This document shows, one piece after another, positions 1 through 8,869 of a DNA stretch of 64,000 nucleotides (position 1 is the first letter of the stretch; the number at the start of each line of letters is the position of its first letter). Under the pieces are notes generated by a model that worked only from the letters and a program-made list of their open reading frames with translations, did no database searches and was not told the DNA's origin. Source of the stretch: Terasakiella magnetica (GTDB taxonomy: Bacteria > Pseudomonadota > Alphaproteobacteria > Rhodospirillales > Magnetospirillaceae). The stretch lies in the NCBI GenBank assembly GCA_902729415.1, contig CACVCF010000001.1, positions 1-64,000 of the forward strand. Direction: 5' to 3'. The translations under genes and the position numbers were made by a program.

Positions 1-33
1 GCGCGCGGCGGCTTCGCCTTGCTCGATATTCAT
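1..33 (-). CDS. aroB: 3-dehydroquinate synthase, N-terminal edge (partial)
   Basis: Only the first 11 codons lie in the window, reading leftward from an ATG at 33 (peptide begins MNIEQGEAAAR). The start sits 3 nt after the aroK stop on the same strand. aroK-aroB is the usual order of these shikimate-pathway genes in proteobacteria. The assignment rests on that context, because the visible residues carry no diagnostic motif. Confidence 0.5.
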   Translation of the reverse strand, partial: MNIEQGEAAAR

Positions 34-36
34 CCC

Positions 37-621
37 TCAATCGCCGGGCGCCCACGGCTGGGGCTCCAGATAATCGATCAATCCGGCCATGACCCGGGCG
101 ACGGTGGCTTCGGGAGCCTCGTCTGAGGATTCCACCGTAATGTCGGCCTCGGCATAGACGGGATAGCGCATCTCCATCAGGCGGCCCAAAATCTCGCGCG
201 GGTCGCCCTGCTTCAATAGAGGCCTGTGATCGCGGCCCGCAGTGCGCTTGAGCAGCAGGTCGAGATCGGCCCGGATCCACACCGAAATGCCGGAGGACTT
301 GATCCGGCTGCGGGTGGCTGCGTCGATGAAGGCACCGCCGCCGGTGGCCAGAATCACCGGGCGGCCGTCCAGCAGGCGGGCGATGACCTTGCGTTCGCCC
401 TCCCGGAAGGCGGGTTCGCCATAGCGGGCGAAATAATCGCTGATGGAGCAACCCGCCGCAGTCTCGAATTCGGCATCGGCGTCGAGAAAGTCCAGACCCA
501 GGCGCGCGGCGAGACGGCGGCCGACACAGGACTTGCCCGCTCCCATCAGGCCCACCAGCACCACGGTCCGCTCAATACGCCCCGTCAGGCGCTGGGCCAG
601 GGTCGCCAGGTCTTCACTCAT
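37..621 (-). CDS. aroK: Shikimate kinase
   Basis: This 194-residue cytoplasmic kinase phosphorylates shikimate with ATP, the fifth step towards chorismate. The Walker A loop GLMGAGKS is near residues 24-31. The shikimate-binding DADAEFE (about 47-53) and the GGG segment in ILATGGGAF (about 93) follow, and the lid arginine region is RDHRPLL. Length is normal for the family plus a short N-terminal extension. The next gene on the strand, aroB by context, starts 3 nt after its stop, so the two are probably co-transcribed. The promoter should lie in the 179-bp divergent gap before the small ORF at 801. Confidence 0.95.
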   Translation of the reverse strand: MSEDLATLAQRLTGRIERTVVLVGLMGAGKSCVGRRLAARLGLDFLDADAEFETAAGCSISDYFARYGEPAFREGERKVIARLLDGRPVILATGGGAFIDAATRSRIKSSGISVWIRADLDLLLKRTAGRDHRPLLKQGDPREILGRLMEMRYPVYAEADITVESSDEAPEATVARVMAGLIDYLEPQPWAPGD

Positions 622-800
622 CGGCCAATTCCTCGCCCCATGGGCTTTTCCGTCCGAACCAGCGTTGATCAGCGGCGGCAGGGTCGATACACTGCCCCCG
701 GATGGTCATTCTCTGGCCGCTCCGCCGCTTTTAGCCGTCCCGCCCCGGCCCTGTCCAGAAGTCGATGGTGTTCGTCGTTCAACGAGGTTCCCTGTTTCCC

Positions 801-941
801 ATGAACAAGCTTATCGGTCTCATCATTGCCCTGCTGCTGGTCCTTGTGGTCGGCGGCCTCATTGCTCTGTCCACTTGGGATCCTCCGCCCCCTTCGGCGA
901 AGGTCGAAAAGGTTATTCCGGATGACAAGTTCCCACGCTAA
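801..941 (+). CDS. Small single-pass membrane protein (46 aa), unknown function
   Basis: A 46-codon frame starts at ATG 801 and ends at TAA 939-941. The first 25 residues form one hydrophobic helix rich in L, I, V and G after a short MNKL start. A polar, proline-rich tail with charged residues follows (DPPPPSAKVEKV). A weak ribosome site (CGAGGTT) lies about 13 nt upstream. The stop overlaps the next gene by 20 nt, which suggests translational coupling. No named family is recognised. It could be a small inner-membrane partner of the exported protein that follows. The frame, helix and overlap are visible; any role is a guess. Confidence 0.6.
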   Translation: MNKLIGLIIALLLVLVVGGLIALSTWDPPPPSAKVEKVIPDDKFPR

Positions 942-2697
942 CAGACTGATCGGCGTTGCATCTCTGGCGGTGATGGTTCTTGCCGTCGGCTCCGCCATGG
1001 CCCAGCCCATGCCGCTGACCCCTCCCCCCGCGGCGGAGGAAGGCCATGCGCCCGCCGCCCATCCGGTCAAGGTGCTGACCTCGCCCAAGCTGCAGGACGG
1101 CCCGCCCGCCGAGTTTCCCACGGCCGAAACCGCCCTGCCCAAAGGCCCCAGCGGACATTTCGAGGTCGAGGAGCTGAAGGCACCCGACCTGGAAGCGGTG
1201 GGCGTGCTGGACGACAAACAAGGCGGCCTGGGCGTCGGCATGTGGCGCGGCACCCAGACCGCCGTCGTGCGCCGTTTCCTGCCGCAACTGCCGGCGGCTA
1301 ATGGCTCGCGGGTGGCGCGGGGACTGGCCCGGCGCCTGCTGCTGACCGCCGCCGCCGCCCCCGACAATATCCGCGACGGTGGAGCGCCGCTGCTGGAACT
1401 CCGGGCCGAACGCCTGTTCGCCATGGGCGAGATTGAGGGGCTGGCCTCGCTGCTGAAGGCGGCGCCTGCGGCGCTGACCTCGCCCGGTCTGGCGCGGCTG
1501 AAGATGGACACCTATCTGCTGGCAGGCGATACCAAAGCCGCCTGCGGTGAATTTTCGCTGATCCCCGGCTCCATCGACACCAAAATGCAGATTTTTTGCA
1601 ATCTGGTGGCGGGAAAGGTGCTGGAGGCCAATCTCGCCCTTGATCTGATGCGCGACCGCAAGGATGCCGACCACGCCTTTGTCGTCGCCGCCGAAGCTAT
1701 GGCCGGCACCCCGCCCGCCAAGATCGACCGTCTGCCCAATATTACGCCGCTGCATCTGGCCGCCTTCCGCGCCGCCAAGATGGCCTTGCCCGCCGATATC
1801 GCCCAATCCGGCCATCCCGCCCTGCTGCGGGTGATGGCCGATTCCCCAGCCTTGCCGCTGGAGGTGCGCCTGACAGCGGCGGAAAAGGCCGAGATGCTGG
1901 GTGCCATGGAAACCGACGCTCTGCGCCGCATGATCAGTGCCGTCACCTTCACCGCCGCCGAACAACAGGCGGCGGCCAACGACAAGGGACCGCGCGGGCG
2001 GGCTCTGGTGTTCAAGACGGCTTTGGCCGAACAGCAGCCGGTGGCGCGGGTCAACCTGATCGCCCACGCCCTGACCAGTGCCGGTGATCCTCAGGGATTC
2101 GCCAACGTGGCGCGGCTTTACGCCCCGCTGATCTCCGAGATCAAGCCCAGTCCCGAACTGGCGCCTTTCGCGGTCATGGCGGCGCGCGCGCTCTATGCCG
2201 CCGCCCGCCCCGAGGCAGCTGGCGGCTGGCTGGCGCTGGCCAAGTCTGATCCCGCCACCGCCAAGGCGGCGGACGAGATGTGGCCTCTGACCCGCCTGAC
2301 CCGCTCGGGCGGCGAAGAAATGGGCTCGACCCTTCTGTACGCCGCCCTGCGTCCGGCTTCAGACCATGCCGAGCGCCGTTCGCTGGTGGCGCTCGACCTG
2401 CTGCAGGCGGTAGGCGAGAAGGTTCCCGCCGCCGAATGGCTGGCCACCCTCCAAGGCCCGGCCGTCGCAGCCGCCACCACGCCAAAACCGCAGATCAAGG
2501 TTTTGCAACGCAATGCCGCCGAGGCCCTGCGGGTGGGCGAAACGGTGCTGCTGACCCTGATCAGCCTGGGCGACACCGGACTCGACAAGACCGATCCGGA
2601 AACCCTCAACCGGGCAGTGCAGTATCTGCGCCTGGCCGGATTCGACCGCGAGGCCCGCGAATTGGCGGTGGAAGCGGCCCTCGCCAACGGGCTTTAA
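922..2697 (+). CDS. Exported alanine-rich protein of unknown function
   Basis: The best start is ATG 922, which gives a classic signal peptide (MTSSHANRLIGV then a hydrophobic core, ending SAMA-QP) and has AAAGG 9 nt upstream. A frame open from 826 would add residues without a signal. The mature part, about 565 residues, is rich in Ala and Leu and looks like stacked helical repeats, as in TPR or SEL1-type solenoids. No catalytic motif is seen. A proline-rich linker follows the signal peptide. The gene overlaps the small membrane ORF by 20 nt and precedes cmk by about 110 nt. It is probably periplasmic and a helical scaffold; the repeat assignment is inferred from composition only. Confidence 0.7.
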   Translation: MTSSHANRLIGVASLAVMVLAVGSAMAQPMPLTPPPAAEEGHAPAAHPVKVLTSPKLQDGPPAEFPTAETALPKGPSGHFEVEELKAPDLEAVGVLDDKQGGLGVGMWRGTQTAVVRRFLPQLPAANGSRVARGLARRLLLTAAAAPDNIRDGGAPLLELRAERLFAMGEIEGLASLLKAAPAALTSPGLARLKMDTYLLAGDTKAACGEFSLIPGSIDTKMQIFCNLVAGKVLEANLALDLMRDRKDADHAFVVAAEAMAGTPPAKIDRLPNITPLHLAAFRAAKMALPADIAQSGHPALLRVMADSPALPLEVRLTAAEKAEMLGAMETDALRRMISAVTFTAAEQQAAANDKGPRGRALVFKTALAEQQPVARVNLIAHALTSAGDPQGFANVARLYAPLISEIKPSPELAPFAVMAARALYAAARPEAAGGWLALAKSDPATAKAADEMWPLTRLTRSGGEEMGSTLLYAALRPASDHAERRSLVALDLLQAVGEKVPAAEWLATLQGPAVAAATTPKPQIKVLQRNAAEALRVGETVLLTLISLGDTGLDKTDPETLNRAVQYLRLAGFDREARELAVEAALANGL

Positions 2698-2805
2698 CAC
2701 TTACAACCCCGCACGTGAGGACAATAAACCAGGGCGGCGCACCTGACGGCGCGGAAGCCAAGCCCTTGCGGATGCAGGGCGCCCGGCGCCGGAGGGACGA
2801 GCAAC

Positions 2806-3447
2806 ATGAAGGACAACACCATGATCATCGCCATCGACGGCCCCGCCGCTGCGGGCAAGGGAACCCTGGCGCGGCGTCTGGCCTCTGAACTGGGCTTTGA
2901 TTACCTCGACACCGGCCTGATCTACCGCGCCGTCGGCATGAAGCTGGCCCACGCCGGGCATGACCCTTCCGACGTGATCGCCGCCGAGCGGGCGGCCCGA
3001 ACCTTGTCGCCCGCCGATCTGGAAGCCCCGGACCTGCGGCAAGATGAGGCGGCACAGGCAGCGTCCAAGGTAGCGGTTATTCCAGGGGTGCGGGCGGCGC
3101 TGCTGGAGTTTCAGCGCAATTTCGCCAGCCATCCGCCGGGCGCCAAGGGGGCGGTACTGGACGGACGCGACATCGGCACCGTGGTCTGCCCCGCCGCCGA
3201 CGTGAAGCTTTTTGTCACGGCCTCGCTGGAGAAAAGGGCCGAACGGCGGCTGAAAGAGTTGCAGGAAAAGGGCCTGGAGGCTATACACAGTACCGTCCTC
3301 GCGGATATGCGGGAGCGCGACGAGCGTGATCGGAACCGATCCGTCGCCCCCCTGGTCCCGGCGGATGGCGCTGTGGTGCTCGACACCTCCGACCTCGATG
3401 CCGATCAGGCTTTCGCCTGGACCTTGGCGCATATCCGGTCGAAGTAA
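2806..3447 (+). CDS. cmk: Cytidylate kinase
   Basis: This 213-residue enzyme phosphorylates CMP and dCMP with ATP in the pyrimidine pathway. The P-loop is GPAAAGKGT (about residues 11-19), preceded by the typical IIAIDG. The YLDTGLIYRAVG motif binds the nucleoside, and LDGRDIGTVV and the lid RDERDRNR are also present. ATG 2806 has GGAGGGA about 10 nt upstream. An inner ATG at 2821 is the other possible start and would remove only five residues. A rho-independent terminator follows at 3470. The next gene is rpsA, the common alphaproteobacterial neighbour. Confidence 0.96.
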   Translation: MKDNTMIIAIDGPAAAGKGTLARRLASELGFDYLDTGLIYRAVGMKLAHAGHDPSDVIAAERAARTLSPADLEAPDLRQDEAAQAASKVAVIPGVRAALLEFQRNFASHPPGAKGAVLDGRDIGTVVCPAADVKLFVTASLEKRAERRLKELQEKGLEAIHSTVLADMRERDERDRNRSVAPLVPADGAVVLDTSDLDADQAFAWTLAHIRSK

Positions 3448-3469
3448 GCGCGGATGACACGACATCACG

Positions 3470-3507
3470 CCGCCTGAGGCAACCTCGGGCGGTGGTTTTG
3501 TTTTTTT
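3470..3507 (+). terminator. Rho-independent terminator after cmk
   Basis: A ten-base stem (CCGCCTGAGG paired with CCTCGGGCGG, one G-U pair, CAA loop) is followed by TGGTTTTGTTTTTTT. It separates cmk from rpsA, so rpsA should have its own promoter in 3508-3580. Confidence 0.85.
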
Positions 3508-3594
3508 ACGGAGGGCGTCCGTTACCGCCCGCCAAGACCGCCGGATTCAACCGGCTGGCCAGTAATGATGACGATACGAAAGGAACTTACGTTT

Positions 3595-5295
3595 ATGACT
3601 AATTCTGCTCTTGCTCAGGTCGAGGACTTCCTCTCCCTGCTGGACGAGACCCTGGGCGTCGGTGGCTCGTTCGAAGGCTCCGTGATCCGGGGCACCATTG
3701 TCGAGATCGACGGCGATTGCGCCGTGATCGACGTGGGCCTGAAGTCCGAAGGCCGCGTGCCTCTGAAGGAATTTGCGACCGCCGGCCGCGCCGCCGAGAT
3801 CAAGGCCGGCGATCAGGTCGACGTGTTCGTCGAACGCTATGAAGACCGCAACGGCGAAGTCGTTCTGTCGCGCGAGAAGGCCAAGCGCGAGGAAGCCTGG
3901 ACCCTGCTGGAGAAGTCTTTCGAGGCTCAGCAGCGCGTCAACGGCGTCATCTTCGGCCGCGTCAAGGGCGGTTTCACCGTCGATCTGTCGGGCGCCGTGG
4001 CGTTCCTGCCGGGCAGCCAGGTCGATATCCGCCCCGTGCGCGACATCACCCCGCTGCTGGGCACCCCCCAGCCGTTCCAGATCCTCAAGATGGACCGTTC
4101 GCGCGGCAACATCGTGGTCTCCCGCCGTGCCGTGCTGGAAGAGACCCGCGCCGAGCAGCGTTCCGAACTGATCGAGAACCTGAAGGAAGGCCAGATCCTC
4201 GAAGGCGTGGTCAAGAACATCACCGATTACGGTGCGTTCGTTGATCTCGGCGGCGTCGACGGCCTGCTGCATGTCACCGACATCGCCTGGAAGCGCATCA
4301 ACCACCCGTCCGAAGCGCTGCATATCGGCCAGACCGTCAAGGTTCAGGTCATCCGCTTCAACCCGGAGACCCAGCGCATCAGCCTCGGTATCAAGCAGCT
4401 GGACGCCGATCCGTGGGAGGGTGTCGAGGCCAAGTACCCGGTCAACGCCAAGTTCACCGGCCGCGTCACCAACATCACCGACTACGGCGCGTTCGTCGAG
4501 TTGGAGCCCGGTGTCGAAGGTCTGGTCCACGTCTCCGAAATGTCTTGGACCAAGAAGAACGTCCATCCCGGCAAGATCGTCTCCACCTCGCAAGAGGTTG
4601 AGGTCATGGTGCTGGACGTCGATCCCCAGAAGCGCCGCATCAGCCTGGGCCTCAAGCAGACCATGAACAACCCGTGGGAAGGGTTCCTCGACCGCTTCCC
4701 CCAGGGCACCATCGTCGAAGGCGAGATCAAGAACATCACCGAATTCGGTCTGTTCATCGGTCTGTCCGGCGATATCGACGGCATGGTTCACCTGTCCGAT
4801 CTGGACTGGGAGAAGCCCGGCGAGTCGGCCATCCAGAACTTCAAGAAGGGCGACGTCGTCAAGGCGAAGGTCCTGGATGTGGACGTGGAAAAGGAACGCA
4901 TCAGCCTGGGCATCAAGCAGCTCTCGTCTGATCCCTTCCAGGAAGCCATGTCCTCCATTAAGAAGGGCGACGTTGTCACCTGCACCGTCACCCAGGTTAC
5001 CGAGAACGGCCTGGAAGTCGCCGTGGACGGCCTGTCGGGCTTCATCCGCAAGGGTGAGCTGGCCCGTGACCGTTCCGAGCAGCGTCCCGAGCGCTTCGCC
5101 GTCGGCGAGAAGCTCGACGCCAAGGTGACCACCGTGGAAAAGTCCTCGCGCAAGATCACCCTGTCGGTGAAGGCCCGCGAAGTCGAAGAAGAAAAGCAGG
5201 CCATGGCCGAGTACGGCTCGTCCGACTCGGGCGCCTCCCTGGGCGATATCCTGGGTGCGGCCATGCGCAAGGCTCAGGCTCAGGACGACAAGTAA
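3595..5295 (+). CDS. rpsA: 30S ribosomal protein S1
   Basis: This 566-residue protein binds mRNA on the 30S subunit and helps initiate translation. Six S1 (OB-fold) domains are visible. Domains 3 to 5 repeat the ITDYGAFV or ITEFGLFI signature, each ending with a conserved RISLG(L/I)KQ segment. Start ATG 3595 (MTNSALAQ) has AAAGGAA about 10 nt upstream. An earlier in-frame ATG at 3565 would add ten residues without a ribosome site. Length matches alphaproteobacterial S1. It is a single-gene unit between two strong terminators. Confidence 0.97.
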   Translation: MTNSALAQVEDFLSLLDETLGVGGSFEGSVIRGTIVEIDGDCAVIDVGLKSEGRVPLKEFATAGRAAEIKAGDQVDVFVERYEDRNGEVVLSREKAKREEAWTLLEKSFEAQQRVNGVIFGRVKGGFTVDLSGAVAFLPGSQVDIRPVRDITPLLGTPQPFQILKMDRSRGNIVVSRRAVLEETRAEQRSELIENLKEGQILEGVVKNITDYGAFVDLGGVDGLLHVTDIAWKRINHPSEALHIGQTVKVQVIRFNPETQRISLGIKQLDADPWEGVEAKYPVNAKFTGRVTNITDYGAFVELEPGVEGLVHVSEMSWTKKNVHPGKIVSTSQEVEVMVLDVDPQKRRISLGLKQTMNNPWEGFLDRFPQGTIVEGEIKNITEFGLFIGLSGDIDGMVHLSDLDWEKPGESAIQNFKKGDVVKAKVLDVDVEKERISLGIKQLSSDPFQEAMSSIKKGDVVTCTVTQVTENGLEVAVDGLSGFIRKGELARDRSEQRPERFAVGEKLDAKVTTVEKSSRKITLSVKAREVEEEKQAMAEYGSSDSGASLGDILGAAMRKAQAQDDK

Positions 5296-5323
5296 GTCCC
5301 TGATCTTAAAGCTGGTAACGGCG

Positions 5324-5359
5324 AACCCCCGGCGCCTCGCGGCACCGGGGGTTTTCTTT
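5324..5359 (+). terminator. Rho-independent terminator after rpsA
   Basis: AACCCCCGG (5324-5332) pairs with CCGGGGGTT (5345-5353), followed by TTCTTTATC. It lies between convergent rpsA and cobQ. The T-run favours the plus strand. Confidence 0.85.
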
Positions 5360-5369
5360 ATCTTGGGGG

Positions 5370-6848
5370 TCAGCGGCGGGCCAGCGCCCGCAGCGCCGCC
5401 ACATCCATGTGGCGCTCCAGATGGTCGGCCAAGCGGTCCAGCACCGCCTCGACCTGGACCTCGTAGGCCAGCCCGCCGCGACGGCCGGGAGCCCGCTCGG
5501 CCAGGAAGCTGGCGCGGAAGGCGTCGGAGGCGAACAGGCCGTGGAGGTAGCATCCCGACACCAGCCCATCGGCCGAGCGGGCGCCGTCGGGCTGGCCGCG
5601 CAAGCGCAGCAGCGGACGAGCAGTGTCGGGGCCGTCGGTGCGGCCCATATGCATCTCGTAGCCCCGGACCGCCAGACCGCTCTGATCGGTCCCCTCGGTC
5701 TCGGTCAGCACCTTGTCGCCCGCCATCACCGTTTCCACATCCAGCAGGCCCAGGCCCGGAATGGAAGACCCGGCAGGCCCCTCCACCCCCAGGGGATCGG
5801 TGATGCGCCGACCCAGCATCTGATAGCCGGCACAAATGCCCAGCACGGCGCCGCCGCGGCGCAGATGAGCGGCGAGGTCCACGTCCCAGCCCTGCTGACG
5901 CAAAAAGGCCAGATCGGCAATGGTGGATTTGGACCCGGGCAGGATGACGAGATCGCAATCGCCAGGCAAAGGCCGCCCCGGTGCAATCATATCCAGGCGG
6001 ACATCGGGTTCGGCGGCCAGGGGATCAAAGTCATCGAAATTGGCGATGCGCGACAGCCGGGGCACGGCGATATGGATACTGCCCGCACCGCCCGAACGCC
6101 CGGACAGCGAGGCGGCGTCCTCGGCGGGCAGCAGGGCGGCATCGGCGAACCAGGGAATGATGCCGAGGCAGGCCAATCCGGTATGGCGGGCAATGATCTC
6201 CACCGCCGGAGCGAACAAGGCGGGGTCGCCCCGGAAGCGGTTGATGACATACCCCTTGAGACGGGCGCGTTCGGATGCGGGCAGCAGGGCATGGGTGCCG
6301 ACGATGGCGGCGATGACGCCGCCCCGGTCGATATCGGCCACCAGCACCACCGGCACGTCGGCGGCTTCGGCAAAGCCCATATTGGCGATATCAGCAGCGC
6401 GCAGATTGACCTCGGCGGCGCTGCCCGCCCCTTCGATCACCATCAGTTCGGCCTCGGCGGCCAAACGCTCGAAACTCTCCAGCACCCGAGGCAGCAGGGT
6501 CGGCTTCAAGGCGTAATAGTCACGGGCCGAGGCGCTGGCCAGCACCTTGCCCTGAACCACCACCTGGGCGCCGGTCTCGCTTTGCGGCTTCAATAACACC
6601 GGGTTCATGTCGGACACCGGCGGCACGCCGCAGGCACGGGCCTGCAACGCCTGGGCCCGGCCGATCTCACCGCCGTCGGCAGTGACGGCGGCGTTGTTGG
6701 ACATGTTTTGCGGCTTGAAGGGCCGCACCTTTAAGCCCTGGCGGGTGAACAGACGGCATAGGCCCGCCGCCAGCAGCGACTTACCCACGTCCGAGCCGGT
6801 GCCCTGCAACATCACGGCGGGAATACGGGAGGAGAGAGATTTGCTCAT
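5370..6848 (-). CDS. cobQ: Cobyric acid synthase (glutamine-dependent)
   Basis: This 492-residue enzyme amidates side-chain carboxylates of adenosylcobyrinic acid a,c-diamide in cobalamin synthesis, using glutamine and ATP. The N-terminal dethiobiotin-synthetase-like ATPase has [12 protein letters not shown] (about residues 13-24) and the KPQNMSNNA segment. The C-terminal class I glutamine amidotransferase half has the nucleophile in [10 protein letters not shown] and a late conserved His in SGCYLHGLF. Length is normal. It stands alone here. A second cobalamin gene, cobM, lies at the far end of the window. No cobalamin riboswitch is visible upstream. Confidence 0.96.
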   Translation of the reverse strand: MSKSLSSRIPAVMLQGTGSDVGKSLLAAGLCRLFTRQGLKVRPFKPQNMSNNAAVTADGGEIGRAQALQARACGVPPVSDMNPVLLKPQSETGAQVVVQGKVLASASARDYYALKPTLLPRVLESFERLAAEAELMVIEGAGSAAEVNLRAADIANMGFAEAADVPVVLVADIDRGGVIAAIVGTHALLPASERARLKGYVINRFRGDPALFAPAVEIIARHTGLACLGIIPWFADAALLPAEDAASLSGRSGGAGSIHIAVPRLSRIANFDDFDPLAAEPDVRLDMIAPGRPLPGDCDLVILPGSKSTIADLAFLRQQGWDVDLAAHLRRGGAVLGICAGYQMLGRRITDPLGVEGPAGSSIPGLGLLDVETVMAGDKVLTETEGTDQSGLAVRGYEMHMGRTDGPDTARPLLRLRGQPDGARSADGLVSGCYLHGLFASDAFRASFLAERAPGRRGGLAYEVQVEAVLDRLADHLERHMDVAALRALARR

Positions 6849-6934
6849 AAGGCGGAGTTTAGGGGAGAACCCGCCCGCGCCAAAAGCCCCAATTCCGCCG
6901 CAATGACGCCATAACGGCGCCGCAAGCCCCAGCC

Positions 6935-7324
6935 ATTCTCCCGGTCAACCGCTATGGCATCCTGGACGTGATCGAGGAGAGGGGCATGCTGGCCCGCGCC
7001 CGCGGTCTGGTGGAAAAGCCCACGCCGGAAGAGGCGCCCTCGACCTTGTCGGTGATCGGCCGCTACATCCTCCATCCCGCCGTGTTCGATGCGCTGGAGC
7101 AGCGCCAGCGCGGTGCGGGCGGTGAGATCCAGCTTACCGACGCCATCGCCCGCACCCTCGACCGCATTCCCCTGCATGGCGCCCGCTTTGTCGGCACCCG
7201 CTACGACTGCGGCAATAAGGCGGGCTATGTGGCGGCAATCATCGACGCCGCGCTGGCCCATCCCGAGACTGCGGCAGAGGTCTACGCCCATCTTCACGCC
7301 TTGGTGGGCCGTCGCGCCGCCTGA
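6935..7324 (+). pseudogene. galU: UTP-glucose-1-phosphate uridylyltransferase, C-terminal remnant
   Basis: The frame reads RYGILDV, then VEKP, then SVIGRYILHP, GAGGEIQLTDAI and RYDCGNKAGY, which are the GalU signatures that bind UDP-glucose, in the correct order. About the first 150 residues of a normal protein (near 290 aa) are missing, including the nucleotide-binding GxGTR motif. No ATG is in frame; only GTG at 6944 or 6968 could start it. The frame stays open upstream to the cobQ promoter with no GalU-like sequence, so the 5' part was probably deleted next to cobQ. The remnant has no internal stop, so the loss may be recent. Confidence 0.75.
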
Positions 7325-7457
7325 TCTTTTGGTTGTATTTAATGGCGTACAAAAATCCGAATACTGCGGTTACTGCTCAATACAACAACATCAGCTGCGT
7401 ATAGCGGCGAATAGTAGCAACTTTTAGGAATTAAAATCGGATGTGAGGTTCGCCAAA

Positions 7458-8486
7458 ATGATGAAGACACCCTTCAGAGCCATGCTTGCGGCGGTGCTGG
7501 TCGCGGTGAGCCTGGGATGGGCAATGCCCATCCAGGCCCAGCCGCTGGCCTGCCGGGGACAGGGGGGCAGTCTCGCCCTGCCCTATGACAGCGCAATCCC
7601 CGCCGGATACGATCACGACCGCTTTGGAACCCAGCCCCACAGCCTGATGTTCCGCTATGGCGCCTTCACCTCCTCCTTCGCCACGCCCGAGGACATCCGC
7701 AACGACAGCCCCTATCGCGGTATTCCCAAATGGGTGTCCTACGAGATGCGTGCACTGATGGGCGAGGACGGCAGGCCGATCCTGCCCCAAGGCGCCAAGC
7801 GGCCCACCAAATGGTACGAGCTGCAAGAAACCAGCTTCCTGTGGACCGGCACGGCCGATGGCGTTACCCGCCGTGGCATCGACGCCTCTTATCGCGGCTT
7901 TGCGGCGCTGTGGAACCGCGGCCATATGGCGGCGCGCAGCCATGCCAACCGCATCGCCTGGCAGGAGGGCTGCAATACCCACGTCTTCATCAACGCCCTG
8001 CCCCAATTCGCCGATATGAACCAGGGCGACTGGCTGGCGTTGGAGAATTATGCCGGGGCCCTCGCCAATCGCCATGGCCGGGTCTGGACCATGGCCGGGC
8101 CGGTGTTCGAGCCCGACCGCGAGGTCGACATGATCGGCGGCCCCGGCGCCGTGCCGGTCGCCATTCCCCATGCCCTGTTCAAGATCCTGGCCATCGAGAT
8201 CAACGGCAAGGTTCAGGCCCGCGCCTTCTTGTTCCCCCAGGCCGATGAGGATCATCGCGGCGCCTATCGCAAATGCGCGGGCACCCGCCAGGACAAGTAC
8301 GACCTTGGCGCCTATGGCACCACCATCTCGGCCATCGAGGCCGCCACCGGACTGCGTTTCTTCCAGAACCTGCCGGAGTCCGACCGCAAAACCCTGGACG
8401 CCCAATCAGGCATGGCACCCTGGACGGTGGAAAACCGATTTTTCGACCATCTCTGCGGCGGCAGGGATAATGACGAGGAGAGTTGA
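7458..8486 (+). CDS. DNA/RNA non-specific endonuclease, exported
   Basis: This 342-residue protein belongs to the Serratia-type beta-beta-alpha metal nuclease family. The active-site segment is WNRGHMAARSH, with the general-base His at about residue 156, in place of the usual DRGH. The downstream NALPQFADMNQGDW matches the metal-binding Asn helix. A signal peptide is clear (MMKTPFRAMLAAVLVAV, ending PIQAQP). Start ATG 7458 has GAGG 9 nt upstream; ATG 7461 and GTG 7443 are alternatives. It probably acts in the periplasm or outside the cell in nucleic-acid scavenging. The gene is a single unit between AT-rich gaps. Confidence 0.88.
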   Translation: MMKTPFRAMLAAVLVAVSLGWAMPIQAQPLACRGQGGSLALPYDSAIPAGYDHDRFGTQPHSLMFRYGAFTSSFATPEDIRNDSPYRGIPKWVSYEMRALMGEDGRPILPQGAKRPTKWYELQETSFLWTGTADGVTRRGIDASYRGFAALWNRGHMAARSHANRIAWQEGCNTHVFINALPQFADMNQGDWLALENYAGALANRHGRVWTMAGPVFEPDREVDMIGGPGAVPVAIPHALFKILAIEINGKVQARAFLFPQADEDHRGAYRKCAGTRQDKYDLGAYGTTISAIEAATGLRFFQNLPESDRKTLDAQSGMAPWTVENRFFDHLCGGRDNDEES

Positions 8487-8670
8487 TAAAGCCCCAGGAA
8501 GCACCGCGACCTCGTGCTGAAGCTCTGGTATCCGGTGCGGGAAACCCCATCCATACCCCAACGGCTGCCAGAGCGGATCATGCGGCCGAGATGGCCGCCA
8601 TCCGTGGGCATGGTTTCATGCCCATTCTCCACTTCCCACCTTTTCCAAGTAAAATAGTCCGGCTTTGTTC

Positions 8671-8684
8671 TTGACAAGGGTCAA
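8671..8684. promoter_or_regulatory. FNR/Dnr-type box, distal
   Basis: TTGAC-AAGG-GTCAA is a perfect palindrome of the Crp/Fnr class (consensus TTGAT-N4-ATCAA, one symmetric change in each half). It is centred 67 bp upstream of a second box, at about -108 relative to the inferred start. Confidence 0.55.
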
Positions 8685-8737
8685 GACCGCGCCGGAAAAG
8701 GCTTGGATTTCCATGATTGCAGCGTTGCACACCGCCA

Positions 8738-8781
8738 TTGATGAGCGTCAAGACGGCAAATCCTGATTTAGACAATAATAC
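8738..8781 (+). promoter_or_regulatory. FNR/Dnr-type box plus -10 of the hemerythrin chemoreceptor promoter
   Basis: TTGAT-GAGC-GTCAA at 8738-8751 has nine of ten consensus bases. A -10-like AATAAT/TAATAC lies at 8774-8781, which puts a start near 8786 and the box centre near -41.5. That is the class II activator position of FNR-family regulators. Confidence 0.6.
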
Positions 8782-8869
8782 TTGAGTGTTTTTATTATGT
8801 ATCTAATCAGCAGCCGAGCCGCCCACCTCTTCAAGGATGCGTGCCCCGCCCGATCAAGGATTCAGTGTC

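Larger units (their letters stand above)
8487..8869. other. Gene-free region with regulatory elements
   Basis: 383 bp without a supported gene. It contains a perfect 7-bp hairpin (GGGCATG and CATGCCC, 8606-8623) that could end transcription of the nuclease gene but lacks a T-run. It also holds two FNR-type boxes and an AT-rich promoter segment before the chemoreceptor gene. Confidence 0.6.

Noticed and set aside
3547..5958. An 803-codon open frame antisense to rpsA and the end of cobQ
   Set aside because: It is a by-product of GC-rich codon bias opposite a certain S1 gene, has no family features and no ribosome site.
5296..6930. Cobalamin riboswitch near cobQ
   Set aside because: No long leader exists upstream of cobQ and no B12-box-like segment was found there or before cobM.
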